NCBI GenBank assembly: GCA_937880805.1
Contig: CALGRR010000070.1
Coordinates: 1-38,871, forward strand
DNA: 38,871 nt
Reading direction: 5' to 3'
From: an uncultured Clostridia bacterium
GTDB lineage: Bacteria > Bacillota > Clostridia > Oscillospirales > Acutalibacteraceae
In this document: piece by piece, positions 30,878-38,871 of the stretch
Numbering within the stretch: position 1 is the stretch's first letter
Layout: the number at the start of each line of letters is the position of its first letter
The notes under the pieces: model-generated
Told to the model about the DNA's origin: nothing
The model's input: the letters and a program-made list of their open reading frames with translations, nothing else
The model's database searches: none
Translations under genes and position numbers: made by a program

Positions 30878-33208
30878 TTATTCAAACAAAAGCTCAACGG
30901 TTTCACCTGCAGCAAGCATCATTGTGAGTATGCCGTTTTCTGCCGTGTATTCCTTTGAGGTTTCGGGCTCTCCCGTTTTTTCATTCAGCTTTAATCTCAA
31001 CGCTTTATCATGCCCTGCGGTTATTGCCGCTTTTGTTACCTTGCCTTCGCTCCATACAATATCAACGGTAAAGCCGCCCCTTGCCTTCAGACCTTTTACT
31101 GCTCCGCTGTTCCACGCTGCGGGAACTGCGGGCAAAAGCTCAATGATGCGGTTATCGGGCTCGCCAAGATGGCTTTGCAGCAGCATTTCGTTGATACCTG
31201 CCACACCGCCGAAATTGCCGTCAATCTGGAAGGGCGGGTGAATATCAAAAAGATTATTTGCCGTGAATTTTGTTATCAGCTCCTGCAAATGCTCCCAGGC
31301 ATTCTCTCCGTCTTTAAGGCGGGCATAGAAATTAACGGTCCACGCACGCGACCAGCCCGTTGAAGCTCCGCCGCGGGAAAGACGGCGTGCAATGGTGTTT
31401 TTTGCAGCCTGATAGATTTCGGGGTTTGTTTCATTTATCTGGTCGCCCGGATAAAGCCCGAACATATGCGAAATATGGCGGTGATTCGGCTCAACCTCCT
31501 CGTAGTCGCTGTTCCATTCGCAGAGCGTTCCGTAGCGTTCGCTTACACGCAATGCGGGCAGCCTGTCAAGAATTCTTTCCATAGCAGCCGCAAGCTCTTC
31601 ATCCTCACCGAGAAATCTGCAGGCATATATCATTCGGGTATAGAGGGCATAAATAAGTTCAAAATCAAAGGTTGCACCGTGAGTAAACATACTGCTCTTT
31701 TTTACGCCGTTTTTATCATAGTAGTAAAACCAGTTTTCAGGCGAATTTGAGGGTGCCGTGGTGAGCCCGCCCTTGCCGTCATCAATCAGATAATCGCATA
31801 TGAATTCGCAGGCTCCTTTAAGAATCGGATAAATTTCTCTGAGCACCTTCGGGTCACCCGAAAACTCATAATGCTCCCAGAGATTGAGGCACAGCCAGGG
31901 ACCAGCCATCGGGAAAAAGCAGTGAATTGTATCGTGCGGACCCGTTCGCCCGAAAATATCCGTGGTGTGATTGATAACCCAGCCTCTGCAGCCGAACTGC
32001 TCTTTTGCGGTCTGACGGCCGAAATTGCTTATCATCTTCATAAAATGTATAAAAGGCTTCACGGCTTCGGGCATATTGGCAGGCTCGGCAGGCCAATAAT
32101 TCATCTGCATATTTATATTTGTGTGATAATCGCTTCCCCATTCGGGGCGGTAACCGTTGCACCAGATGCCCTGAAGGTTTGCGGGCAGAAGTGCATTCTT
32201 TCCCGAGCTTTCAATAAGCAGATAGCGGCCGAAATTATAATAAAGCTCATACATATCAATATCTTCCTGCCGTTTACGCTGCAGAAAATAAAGACGCCAG
32301 TCAACGGGAATACCGTCATAGACGGGTGCATTGAGCTTCAGAGATACTCTGTCAAACAAAGCCTTGTGTGCGGCAATGTGCTCCGCTTTCACGGTTTCGT
32401 AATCAACGGCTTTTACCGCCTCCAGCTTTCGTTTAAGAACCGCTCGGTAATCAATCGATTCATCAATATCATATTTTTCAACATTATAATTTGTTTCAAA
32501 CACGCCGTATACGATAACCTGCGTTGCGTCGTGAACAATGATATGCTTTTTATCGTTGAGAAGCTTGCCGTCTGTCTGAACAAAAATATTTGCTCCGAAT
32601 GACATTCCTTCTCCGCCCTCGCCGTATTCCTCTTCATCATAATATGTTACCCTGCCGTTCATAAAAAGCAGGTCCTTACGCATTGCGGAGGTATAGGCAT
32701 CCTGACCGCGTTCCATCGTTACATAGCAGTCAAATTCAGAGGAAGCCTCCACCTTATAAACAAGGCAGTCATATTTTTCGCTCACAAAGGTTTCGCTGAA
32801 AAACTCTGTTTTGCCCTTTTTATATGACACGCGGCCTATAGCTTCGCTCAGCTCCAGCTCCTTGCGGTAATTTTCATAGCGGCTTTTATCGGGGAATTCA
32901 ATACGCAGTTCGCCCATACTTTCATAAAAACGCACACGCTCGGGGCTTGCCATAAAGGTTTTGCCGCAAAGCTCGGCAGCTTCCTCATATTCTTCGTTAA
33001 GCAAGAGCCTGCGTATTTTTGCAAGCATTTCGGGAGAGCTGTTATATTTTTCCTGAATCTGTCTTCCGCTCCAGAGCGATTCCTCGTTGATTTCGATTGT
33101 TTCCTCATAAGGGTCACCGTAAAGCATCGCACCGATGCGGCCGTTTCCAAGCGGGAAGGCTCTCATCCAATCCCGTTCATAATCCTCGTGCCAAAGCTTT
33201 GTTGACAT
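30878..33208 (-). CDS. Glycoside hydrolase family 95 (alpha-L-fucosidase/galactosidase type)
   Basis: A 776-residue enzyme expected to remove alpha-1,2-linked L-fucose (or L-galactose) from glycans by inversion. The N-terminal beta domain begins WMRAFPLGNGRIGAMLYGDP and ESLWSGRQIQEKYN, the GH95 hallmark. Catalytic elements are present in order: DYHTNINMQMNYWPAE (~362, the two Asn that activate the Asp), APSNSPENWF (~488, general-acid Glu) and FQIDGNFGGVAGI (~664, Asp), with spacing close to Bifidobacterium AfcA. There is no signal peptide, so it is intracellular and would act on imported oligosaccharides. AAGGGTGA precedes the ATG. No sugar importer is in the window. Confidence 0.95.
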   Translation of the reverse strand: MSTKLWHEDYERDWMRAFPLGNGRIGAMLYGDPYEETIEINEESLWSGRQIQEKYNSSPEMLAKIRRLLLNEEYEEAAELCGKTFMASPERVRFYESMGELRIEFPDKSRYENYRKELELSEAIGRVSYKKGKTEFFSETFVSEKYDCLVYKVEASSEFDCYVTMERGQDAYTSAMRKDLLFMNGRVTYYDEEEYGEGGEGMSFGANIFVQTDGKLLNDKKHIIVHDATQVIVYGVFETNYNVEKYDIDESIDYRAVLKRKLEAVKAVDYETVKAEHIAAHKALFDRVSLKLNAPVYDGIPVDWRLYFLQRKRQEDIDMYELYYNFGRYLLIESSGKNALLPANLQGIWCNGYRPEWGSDYHTNINMQMNYWPAEPANMPEAVKPFIHFMKMISNFGRQTAKEQFGCRGWVINHTTDIFGRTGPHDTIHCFFPMAGPWLCLNLWEHYEFSGDPKVLREIYPILKGACEFICDYLIDDGKGGLTTAPSNSPENWFYYYDKNGVKKSSMFTHGATFDFELIYALYTRMIYACRFLGEDEELAAAMERILDRLPALRVSERYGTLCEWNSDYEEVEPNHRHISHMFGLYPGDQINETNPEIYQAAKNTIARRLSRGGASTGWSRAWTVNFYARLKDGENAWEHLQELITKFTANNLFDIHPPFQIDGNFGGVAGINEMLLQSHLGEPDNRIIELLPAVPAAWNSGAVKGLKARGGFTVDIVWSEGKVTKAAITAGHDKALRLKLNEKTGEPETSKEYTAENGILTMMLAAGETVELLFE

Positions 33209-33240
33209 TCAGTTCACCCTTTCAGCAAACGATTTTTTAT

Positions 33241-33270
33241 ATTATAGCATATTCCCGTTTTAGTTGTAAA
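33241..33270 (-). promoter_or_regulatory. Promoter of the GH95 gene
   Basis: On the minus strand TTTACA (33265-33270), 18-base spacer, TATAAT (33241-33246). Confidence 0.7.
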
Positions 33271-33304
33271 CCTTCAGATAATTGCATAATTTGTTCATTT
33301 TGTG

Positions 33305-33334
33305 TTGATTTTATCTGCCGCTGTGTAATATAAT
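33305..33334 (+). promoter_or_regulatory. Promoter of the pnuC-like/Asp-box/beta-helix operon
   Basis: TTGATT (33305-33310), 18-base spacer, TATAAT (33329-33334). It is back-to-back with the GH95 promoter, so one regulator between them could control both transcripts. The ATAATTTGTTCATTTT at 33286-33301 is identical to 5027-5042. Confidence 0.65.
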
Positions 33335-33416
33335 GTCCTTATTGATTTTCAGATAAAGGCAGGCGGGCATTCTGACCGAAACAAAGAAAAAACAATTTTC
33401 TCCAAAAGATATTTTT

Positions 33417-34073
33417 ATGTTTGTTCTTATGTGCACAACAGCGGTGCTCATTACTGCGGCAGGCTTTTATTTTAACCAGAGTTTTCTGCGTATTCTTCCT
33501 CTTTATATATCTTTGGTAATCGGTATGCTGCAATCACGGGTTAACCGATATGCAAGCCTTATAGGCAGCCTTAATTCTCTGCTTTACGGCGTTGTGTATT
33601 TTTATTACGGACTTTACGGCTCGCTGTTTTCGGCGGTTCTTTTTTCTTTCCCCATTCAACTTCTGACATTTCTTCGTTGGAACAAAAACAAATGGGAACA
33701 TTCAACCGTGCTTCGCAGGCTTACCGCCAAACAGAGAATATTGCTTTGTGCAGGCTGTGTTTTTTCTCTCATTGCAATGTGGATTATTCTTCCGCTTATA
33801 GGCTCGCAATATGTTTTTCTTGACAGCATCACAAATATGCTGGGTATAGTGATTTATTTTCTGACTATGTTCGCTTTTTTTGAATACACATTTCTTATGA
33901 TTATAAACGGCATTATCGGCATTGCTCTTTATATTCAGATGCTCGGTGAATCGCCCGAAATGACAACTTATCTGATTTTTTCAGTCTATTCTTTTATTTG
34001 CATTGTTATTGCCTTCTTTCAGGCAAAAAAGATTTATAACAGCCAGCAGGCAGAGGTGAAGAATGAAAATTGA
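33417..34073 (+). CDS. PnuC-like nicotinamide riboside/vitamin transporter family membrane protein
   Basis: About 218 residues from this ATG with seven or so helices. The PnuC-type features are NKNKWEHS after the third helix pair, and the C-terminal YVFLDSITNMLGIVIYFLTM followed by EYTFLMIINGIIGIALYIQM, which matches the D-x-x-T...E-x-W-x-x-W...N-x-x-x-I-x-LY pattern (Trp replaced here by Tyr/Phe/Leu). PnuC proteins are facilitators for nicotinamide riboside or related nucleosides; the changed aromatic residues may alter substrate. The ATG at 33417 has no good ribosome binding site. The frame stays open back to 33357, and an N-terminus TETKKKQFSPKDIF reads plausibly from a CTG at 33372 (or ATT at 33369) behind AGGCGGG. 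The stop overlaps the next gene by 11 bases. Confidence 0.8.
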   Translation: MFVLMCTTAVLITAAGFYFNQSFLRILPLYISLVIGMLQSRVNRYASLIGSLNSLLYGVVYFYYGLYGSLFSAVLFSFPIQLLTFLRWNKNKWEHSTVLRRLTAKQRILLCAGCVFSLIAMWIILPLIGSQYVFLDSITNMLGIVIYFLTMFAFFEYTFLMIINGIIGIALYIQMLGESPEMTTYLIFSVYSFICIVIAFFQAKKIYNSQQAEVKNEN

Positions 34074-35133
34074 ACTTATCGGGAAACCGAAAACAATAAT
34101 ATCAAACCCCGACAGCCGCCACGGATATTTTGCCTGGCCCACCGCAAAGCTTCTGCAAAACGGCAAAATTGCGGTTGGTGCATCGGGCTTCAGGTTTGAG
34201 CATATCTGCCCGTTCGGAAAAGCGGTTATATCTTACAGCTCCGACGGAGGTGAAACCTATACTCTGCCCGCACCCGTAATTGACACACCGCTTGATGACA
34301 GAGATGCGGGAATCTGCACCTTCGGCGAAAGCGGCGTTATATTCACCTCGTTCAATAATTCTGCCGATATGCAGAGAGAGCATAATAAAGATAACGCTTA
34401 TATTCAGAGCTATATCGACACAATCACTAAAGAGGATGAAGAAAAATATCTCGGCTCGGTTTTTCGCATAAGCCGCGATTGCGGAGTAACCTTCGGTGAA
34501 ATTCTTCATTCACCCGTAACCTGCCCCCACGGCCCCACCCGGCTTCGTGACGGCACGGTTTTGTGGGCGGGAACAAGATTTGACGATATTTTTGCAGGCA
34601 TTGAGGTCCGCCGCCTCAATACCGAAAGCGGCGAAACCGAGCTTATCGGCAAGATAACGGCATCGGATAAAAAAGTTGTTCTCAACGAGCCAAACCTGAT
34701 TGAGCTGCCAAGCGGCAGACTCCTCTGCCAGATAAGAGGCGAAAACGCAGAGCTTTTCAGCGGCGGCGAAGAAGAGTTTTTCACCGTTTTTCAGAGTGTT
34801 TCCGATGACGGCGGCAAAACCTGGTCCGAGCCCGAGATGCTTCTTGATAAAACGGGCGGTGCTCCGCCGCATCTTATTCTGCTGAAATCGGGAGTTCTTC
34901 TTTCAACCTACGGAAGAAGAAAACTGCCCTACGGAATTATGGCAATGATAAGCACCGACGGCGGTGAAAGCTGGCAAAAGGATTTAAGGCTTTATGAAAA
35001 CACCGCAAGCGACGATATCGGCTACCCCTCAACCGTTGAGCTGCCCGACGGCACTCTGCTCACGGTTTTTTATGCAAAAGAATCCGAAGAAAAACCCTGC
35101 GTTATTATGCAGCAAAAATGGAAATTGAGGTAA
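34063..35133 (+). CDS. Sialidase-like Asp-box (BNR repeat) protein
   Basis: A 356-residue predicted six-bladed beta-propeller with four Asp-boxes: SSDGGETY (~60), SRDCGVTF (~139), SDDGGKTW (~247) and STDGGESW (~299). Such repeats mark exo-alpha-sialidases (GH33) and related propeller proteins. Arg-containing motifs at SGFRFEH, CPHGPTRL and STYGRRKL could supply parts of an Arg triad. There is no signal peptide, which is unusual for a host-glycan sialidase but fits action on imported sugars. Assignment as an active sialidase is uncertain. GAGGTGAAG precedes the ATG inside the transporter gene. The beta-helix gene starts four bases after its stop. Confidence 0.82.
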   Translation: MKIELIGKPKTIISNPDSRHGYFAWPTAKLLQNGKIAVGASGFRFEHICPFGKAVISYSSDGGETYTLPAPVIDTPLDDRDAGICTFGESGVIFTSFNNSADMQREHNKDNAYIQSYIDTITKEDEEKYLGSVFRISRDCGVTFGEILHSPVTCPHGPTRLRDGTVLWAGTRFDDIFAGIEVRRLNTESGETELIGKITASDKKVVLNEPNLIELPSGRLLCQIRGENAELFSGGEEEFFTVFQSVSDDGGKTWSEPEMLLDKTGGAPPHLILLKSGVLLSTYGRRKLPYGIMAMISTDGGESWQKDLRLYENTASDDIGYPSTVELPDGTLLTVFYAKESEEKPCVIMQQKWKLR

Positions 35134-35137
35134 TATT

Positions 35138-36757
35138 ATGAAAAAGACAAACAAGATTTTATCGTTTTTAATTGCACTTTCCCTGATACTCGGCACAGTC
35201 TGCCTTTTTGCCTATGCGGCAGAGAGCGAGAAAAATTATTATTATATCGACTCGGTAAACGGCGATGATGCAAACAGCGGAACAGAAATTGACAGCCCCG
35301 TTAAATCCATTGCGGGTCTTAAAAATCTTGTTATCAAGCCGGGCACGCATTTTCTTTTCAAGCGAGGCGGCGAATATGAATGTGCGGTAACCCTCACCTG
35401 CAGCGGCACAAAAGAAAATCCCATTGTTATTTCATCCTACGGCGAGGGCGAAAATGCTGTTCTTTATACAAATGAAAAAAATGATGTTTTCCGTCTTTTT
35501 GACTGCTCATATATTACCGTTTCCGACCTTCAGATAACGGCACCCAACGGCGGCGGCATCTGGATTGATACTTATAATCAGACCTCTGAGGGCATTATTA
35601 TTGATAATATTTATTTCTATGATATGCAGAATTTTGAGGTTCACAGCCGTGACGATTTTTCAAACGGTGCGGCGGCGGCAAGAGCTGCGGTTATGGTTAA
35701 GGGTCTGCCCGCAAAATCAAGATATGCGGTTAATGACCTCACAATCCGAAACTGCGAGGTTTTTGAGTGCGGAAACGGCTTTATGCTCTGGGGCTCGTGG
35801 AATGAGCAGCAGGCACCCTGGTGCGAAGAAGACGAAATCGACCCCGTATATAATGAGGGCATACTCGTTGAAAACTGCTATTTTCACGAAATGAATGCCG
35901 AGGCGGTTGTTGTTGGCATCTGTGACGGTGCGTTGGTAACAAACTGCCGTGCAATAAACTGCTGTCAGGGCGGTGCGGAGCTTTTGCCAAACGGTGAGGT
36001 TGAGTATTTCACCGCCGCAATGTGGTTCTGGGGCAGCGTGAACAGCACCATTCAGTATTGCGAAATAGCGGGTCAGAAAAATATCGGCGACGGTATGGCG
36101 GTTGATTTTGATTCCTACAGCCACAACTGCACCTATCAGTATATCTATTCCCACGATAATGTGCGTTTTATGTGCAACTGCCCGAATCACAGCGGACACC
36201 ATAACAACACCGTTCGTTACTGCCTTTCGGTGAATGATAACAAAGGCCGTTCAACAACGGCGGTTGGTGCACAGGGCGAGCACAATTTCAGCTTTTATAA
36301 CAACACTATCGTGAACTGCGGCGAATTCCAGTTTAAAAATCTCTATAATTCCTATATTGCAAACAACATAATCGTTCCTCAGGACGGTGCAACCTTCGCT
36401 TATGATGTTGACCCCAAAAGAGGCAATGTTTTTGAAAACAACTGCTATTATAAAGTAATGACTCCTATTGTTGACCTTGGTGCAAAAAACACCGTTCCCG
36501 GCTTTGCGGGCACCGATTATTCGGATGTTAACAGCTTTAAGCTTTCGGCAGATTCACCGCTTATCGGTGCAGGTTCCGAGGTCGGAGTTGAAAAGGATTT
36601 TTACGGCAACCCCGTTCAGAGCAACAATATCGGCTGCTACGGCGGCACGGGTGTTGATACGGAATATAAGGGCGAAAACATAATCGAAAAGATTATCCGC
36701 ACAATCCTTGATATAATCGAAACCGTTAAACACGAAATATATGTAATCTTTGATTAA
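35138..36757 (+). CDS. Secreted right-handed parallel beta-helix protein (pectate-lyase-like fold)
   Basis: A 539-residue exported protein. The signal peptide covers ~1-28 (ending CLFAYAAES). YYIDSVNGDDANSGTEIDSP is the start common to beta-helix carbohydrate enzymes. Many short coil repeats follow, such as GIIIDNIYFYDMQNFEVHS, LTIRNCEVFECGNGFML, GILVENCYFHEMNAEAVVV and STIQYCEIAGQKN. A His/Asn-rich stretch (CPNHSGHHNNTVRYC) may hold the active site or a metal. The C-terminal ~30 residues (NIIEKIIRTILDIIETVK) are an amphipathic helix like those of other secreted proteins here. It is most likely a polysaccharide lyase or glycosidase, but the family number is not determinable. GAGG precedes the ATG. 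Confidence 0.88.
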   Translation: MKKTNKILSFLIALSLILGTVCLFAYAAESEKNYYYIDSVNGDDANSGTEIDSPVKSIAGLKNLVIKPGTHFLFKRGGEYECAVTLTCSGTKENPIVISSYGEGENAVLYTNEKNDVFRLFDCSYITVSDLQITAPNGGGIWIDTYNQTSEGIIIDNIYFYDMQNFEVHSRDDFSNGAAAARAAVMVKGLPAKSRYAVNDLTIRNCEVFECGNGFMLWGSWNEQQAPWCEEDEIDPVYNEGILVENCYFHEMNAEAVVVGICDGALVTNCRAINCCQGGAELLPNGEVEYFTAAMWFWGSVNSTIQYCEIAGQKNIGDGMAVDFDSYSHNCTYQYIYSHDNVRFMCNCPNHSGHHNNTVRYCLSVNDNKGRSTTAVGAQGEHNFSFYNNTIVNCGEFQFKNLYNSYIANNIIVPQDGATFAYDVDPKRGNVFENNCYYKVMTPIVDLGAKNTVPGFAGTDYSDVNSFKLSADSPLIGAGSEVGVEKDFYGNPVQSNNIGCYGGTGVDTEYKGENIIEKIIRTILDIIETVKHEIYVIFD

Positions 36758-36760
36758 AGC

Positions 36761-36810
36761 AAAAAGCAGTGCCGCTTTGAAGGTCGCCCTTTAAAACGGC
36801 ACTGCTTTTT
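36761..36810. terminator. Bidirectional terminator between the beta-helix gene and the GH98-like gene
   Basis: AAAAAGCAGTGCCG (36761-36774) and CGGCACTGCTTTTT (36797-36810) form a 14-bp stem; the loop contains a second small pairing AAGG/CCCTTT. A-runs and T-runs flank both sides. Confidence 0.9.
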
Positions 36811-38756
36811 TATGATATTGTTATTCTTGTTTCGCCGTTTGAAATAACGGTCAACTTAAGAGTCTGCGTTTCTGCGTTCCATTCTGCTCTGCCCTTTGCA
36901 CCGTTTGAGCCGCTTGCATTAACGCTCGGTGCGGTTTCAAATCCCGTAATTTCAATAACCGAAGTTCTGAAATCCCTCGGATTATTCATCTTACCGCCGT
37001 TGGCGTAATCAATCATAAAGGTGTTTTCATCCTCAAGCCCCGAACATACCGCATCGGTATCAAGGCGGAGATTACACAAATCAATCTCAATCTTTTCTTC
37101 GCTTTCGCTGATTATCGCATAGGTGTGTGCAACAAAGGAGGCGTTGATTTCTTTTTTGCTCTTGGGCAGGGTGTAGCTTACGGTCTGTTCGCTGTTGATT
37201 GTTTTGTTCTCGTTGCTGTTGAAAATATAAACATAATCGTTTATATCAAAAAGCACACCGTCACCCTTATAAGTTTCCTCATAATACTTATTGAAGAATC
37301 TTGTTTTTATGGGATTTATGAAAAGCAGATTGAAGAAATAGCTGAAATCATTAAGAATTCTGCTTTCGGGAAGCACCTCTTCGGGGTTTGAATAAATCGG
37401 AAGAATTGGAATTATAAAATATCTTCCCGTTGAGGGCACCCAATCCTTGGTGCAGTCAAAATAAGGGGTAATGTCTATTTTTTCCTCAATAAAATTAAAC
37501 GCATCGCAATAAAGACCCTGCAAAAGATGGGCATCGTTGCCGCTGAGAGCATAGGTGCGTGTCATTTTCATTTTATAGGCAACCTTGATTTTTTCCTTCA
37601 CCTGCTCCTTGCCCGGAACGGAGCCGTTCAGAATCAGCTGATAAATCGGGTAAAGAACATCCCGGAAGGTGGGTGTGAAAACAACCTCTCCGTTTATGAA
37701 ATGATAAAGTCCGCCGCGGCTGAAGGTGCCCTCAATCGCATAAACCGTTGCACCGCCTACCATATCGGCAATCATATCAATGCCGTAAAGTGCAGGAGGA
37801 TATTTTGCTGTGGTTATGGGGTCGGGCTCGTTGGGAGCAAAGCCCACGTCATCATAATTGATGAATCCCTCTTCATACCAAAGAAAGTTTTCAAGATTTA
37901 CGCCCCAGTTGCCGCAAACATCATCAAGCCAGCAGCCGAGAATGTTTGCCTGCGAAGCAAAATGCCTGCCGTGGCCGTTATGCTTATCCATTATAACAAT
38001 GTTTTCTGTGTTTGCTTTAAGTAAATCATAAAGCTCTCTGTCCTTGAGAATCTGATTGATATAATTGGCTTTTTTGAAATATATGTATTCCATATCCTGC
38101 CAGATAAAAAGACCGCCGTTTTCGGCACACGCCTTTATGCAGGATTTGAGTCTTGCAAGAATATTTTTGTTAACGCCGTTATCCTCGGTAACCTCATCAT
38201 AGGCAAGCTTTTCGTTTGTAACACCGTTTGTTGATAATTCAACCTGAACAAAGCCGATGAGTGAGGGATGCTCCCTGAATACTGCGGAAAGCTCCTCCTG
38301 AGTGAAGGGGTCACGGGTTTTGTTGGTGCAGAAGCATTCGCTCTGGCAAACAATCGGAACATTCGCTTCGTCGGTAACCGTTAAAAGCTCATCCCAGAAT
38401 TCAAGCTGGCGGGCAGGGGTCATATCCGTTGTGCCCTCATCAATATATATAACGGCAAAATTCCTGACATCCTCGGGAAGTGCATAATAGGTTTTTATTG
38501 CATAGCTCGCAAAGGCTTCGCCCGTCTGCGGACCGCCCCATATCGGGCAGTTTCTTATCATAAACAGCGGGTTTTCTTCATCAACATACATACGGAGCCC
38601 GTCAACCTTTTTGCGGGTTCTGATTTCGGTTGGCTGGTTTGATTTTTGGGGAATATCAACCAATCCCGTGTCGTAGGAAGCTTCCTGTGCCGAAGCCTCA
38701 AACGGAATCATAAACAGCATTGATAAAACAAGAAGAAGGCATATTATTCTTTTCAT
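36810..38756 (-). CDS. Secreted glycoside hydrolase, GH98-like
   Basis: A 648-residue exported protein. The signal peptide covers ~1-24 (ending FEASAQ). The next ~350 residues look like the GH98 (beta/alpha)8 catalytic domain: NPLFMIRNCPIWGG, then PEDVRNFAVIYIDEGTTDM, HPSLIGFVQVELS, ENGGLFIWQDMEYIYF, NILGCWLDDVCGNWGVN and GATVYAIEG, with several candidate Glu/Asp. A beta-rich C-terminal region follows, as in GH98C. GH98 enzymes are endo-beta-galactosidases that release blood-group A/B or Lewis-Y oligosaccharides. The specificity here is unknown. GGAG precedes ATG 38756; the earlier in-frame ATG 38774 lies at the edge of that site. It has no aromatic tail, unlike the other secreted proteins. 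Confidence 0.72.
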   Translation of the reverse strand: MKRIICLLLVLSMLFMIPFEASAQEASYDTGLVDIPQKSNQPTEIRTRKKVDGLRMYVDEENPLFMIRNCPIWGGPQTGEAFASYAIKTYYALPEDVRNFAVIYIDEGTTDMTPARQLEFWDELLTVTDEANVPIVCQSECFCTNKTRDPFTQEELSAVFREHPSLIGFVQVELSTNGVTNEKLAYDEVTEDNGVNKNILARLKSCIKACAENGGLFIWQDMEYIYFKKANYINQILKDRELYDLLKANTENIVIMDKHNGHGRHFASQANILGCWLDDVCGNWGVNLENFLWYEEGFINYDDVGFAPNEPDPITTAKYPPALYGIDMIADMVGGATVYAIEGTFSRGGLYHFINGEVVFTPTFRDVLYPIYQLILNGSVPGKEQVKEKIKVAYKMKMTRTYALSGNDAHLLQGLYCDAFNFIEEKIDITPYFDCTKDWVPSTGRYFIIPILPIYSNPEEVLPESRILNDFSYFFNLLFINPIKTRFFNKYYEETYKGDGVLFDINDYVYIFNSNENKTINSEQTVSYTLPKSKKEINASFVAHTYAIISESEEKIEIDLCNLRLDTDAVCSGLEDENTFMIDYANGGKMNNPRDFRTSVIEITGFETAPSVNASGSNGAKGRAEWNAETQTLKLTVISNGETRITIS

Positions 38757-38798
38757 TTTTCGTTCTCCGTTCAAATAATACAGAAAGTATACTTTTTG

Positions 38799-38871
38799 AA
38801 TTCGTAATGCGTAATGCGTAATTCGTAATTAATGACGGGCTTCGCCCGTACCCATTATATATTCGGTCATA
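38799..38871. repeat. Modular palindromic repeat, copy C (inverted and cut by the window end)
   Basis: AATTCGTAATGCGTAATGCG, then AATTCGTAATTAATGACGGG and CTTCGCCCGTACCCATTATA are the reverse complement of the end of copies A and B, with one extra GTAATGC unit. It is just upstream of the GH98-like gene and continues past the window. Confidence 0.85.

Noticed and set aside
31871..32602. Long plus-strand frame (243 codons)
   Set aside because: It is opposite the GH95 catalytic region and has no recognisable motif or start signal.

Overview
The window looks like a chromosomal segment of an anaerobic, probably spore-forming gut bacterium of the Clostridia (Oscillospiraceae/Ruminococcaceae-like). 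The reasoning: moderate GC with strong AGGAGG-type ribosome binding sites and TTGACA/TATAAT promoters; a SpoIIE sporulation phosphatase; oxygen-sensitive biochemistry (EFR1-type flavodoxin/ferredoxin, A-type flavoprotein, minimal SufC/SufB pair, radical SAM protein); and a host-glycan region (GH95 fucosidase, probable GH98 enzyme, Asp-box sialidase-like protein). Species cannot be read from the sequence alone. No rRNA, tRNA, CRISPR array, integrase or transposase was seen.

Layout. 1-1000: a chimeric reading frame whose first ~790 bases differ in style from the rest, ending in the tail of a Na+/proline-type symporter plus a terminator. 1000-9000: TetR regulator and RluA-type pseudouridine synthase; a strongly promoted secreted protein with three zinc-knuckle-like C2HC units; EFR1 protein and aldose 1-epimerase; an OmpR/HisKA two-component system followed by an HtrA protease. 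9000-17500: SpoIIE (minus), RlmB, a 947-residue membrane protein that appears to be a P-type ATPase with its catalytic motifs lost, the infC-rpmI-rplT operon with an attenuator-type leader and an ATC start on infC, and a TPP-riboswitch-controlled ThiT (minus). 17500-25400: radical SAM protein, two membrane proteins, an Agr/LytTR-type two-component system (minus), and two paralogous secreted proteins with aromatic amphipathic C-terminal tails. 25400-30800: operon sufC-sufB-flavoprotein with a perfect 19-bp palindrome at its start site, a YjdF-like membrane protein, a DUF1349 protein, and an SDR. 30800-38871: GH95 (minus), PnuC-like transporter, Asp-box protein, secreted beta-helix protein, and a secreted GH98-like enzyme (minus).

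A second layer is a family of non-coding palindromic repeats in at least five intergenic sites (2361-2503, 9001-9146, 16683-16749, 18951-19082, 38799-38871). They are built from small GC-rich hairpins with TTCG/TCCG-like loops separated by AT-rich or GTGATAT/GTGAAGT spacers. They sit beside stop codons, terminators and 5' leaders.

Best candidates for something undescribed: the degenerate P-type ATPase at 12399-15242, the secreted triple C2HC protein at 2595-3116, the shared amphipathic C-terminal tails on secreted proteins, and the modular hairpin arrays. All family assignments were made by eye from motifs; no database search was run.
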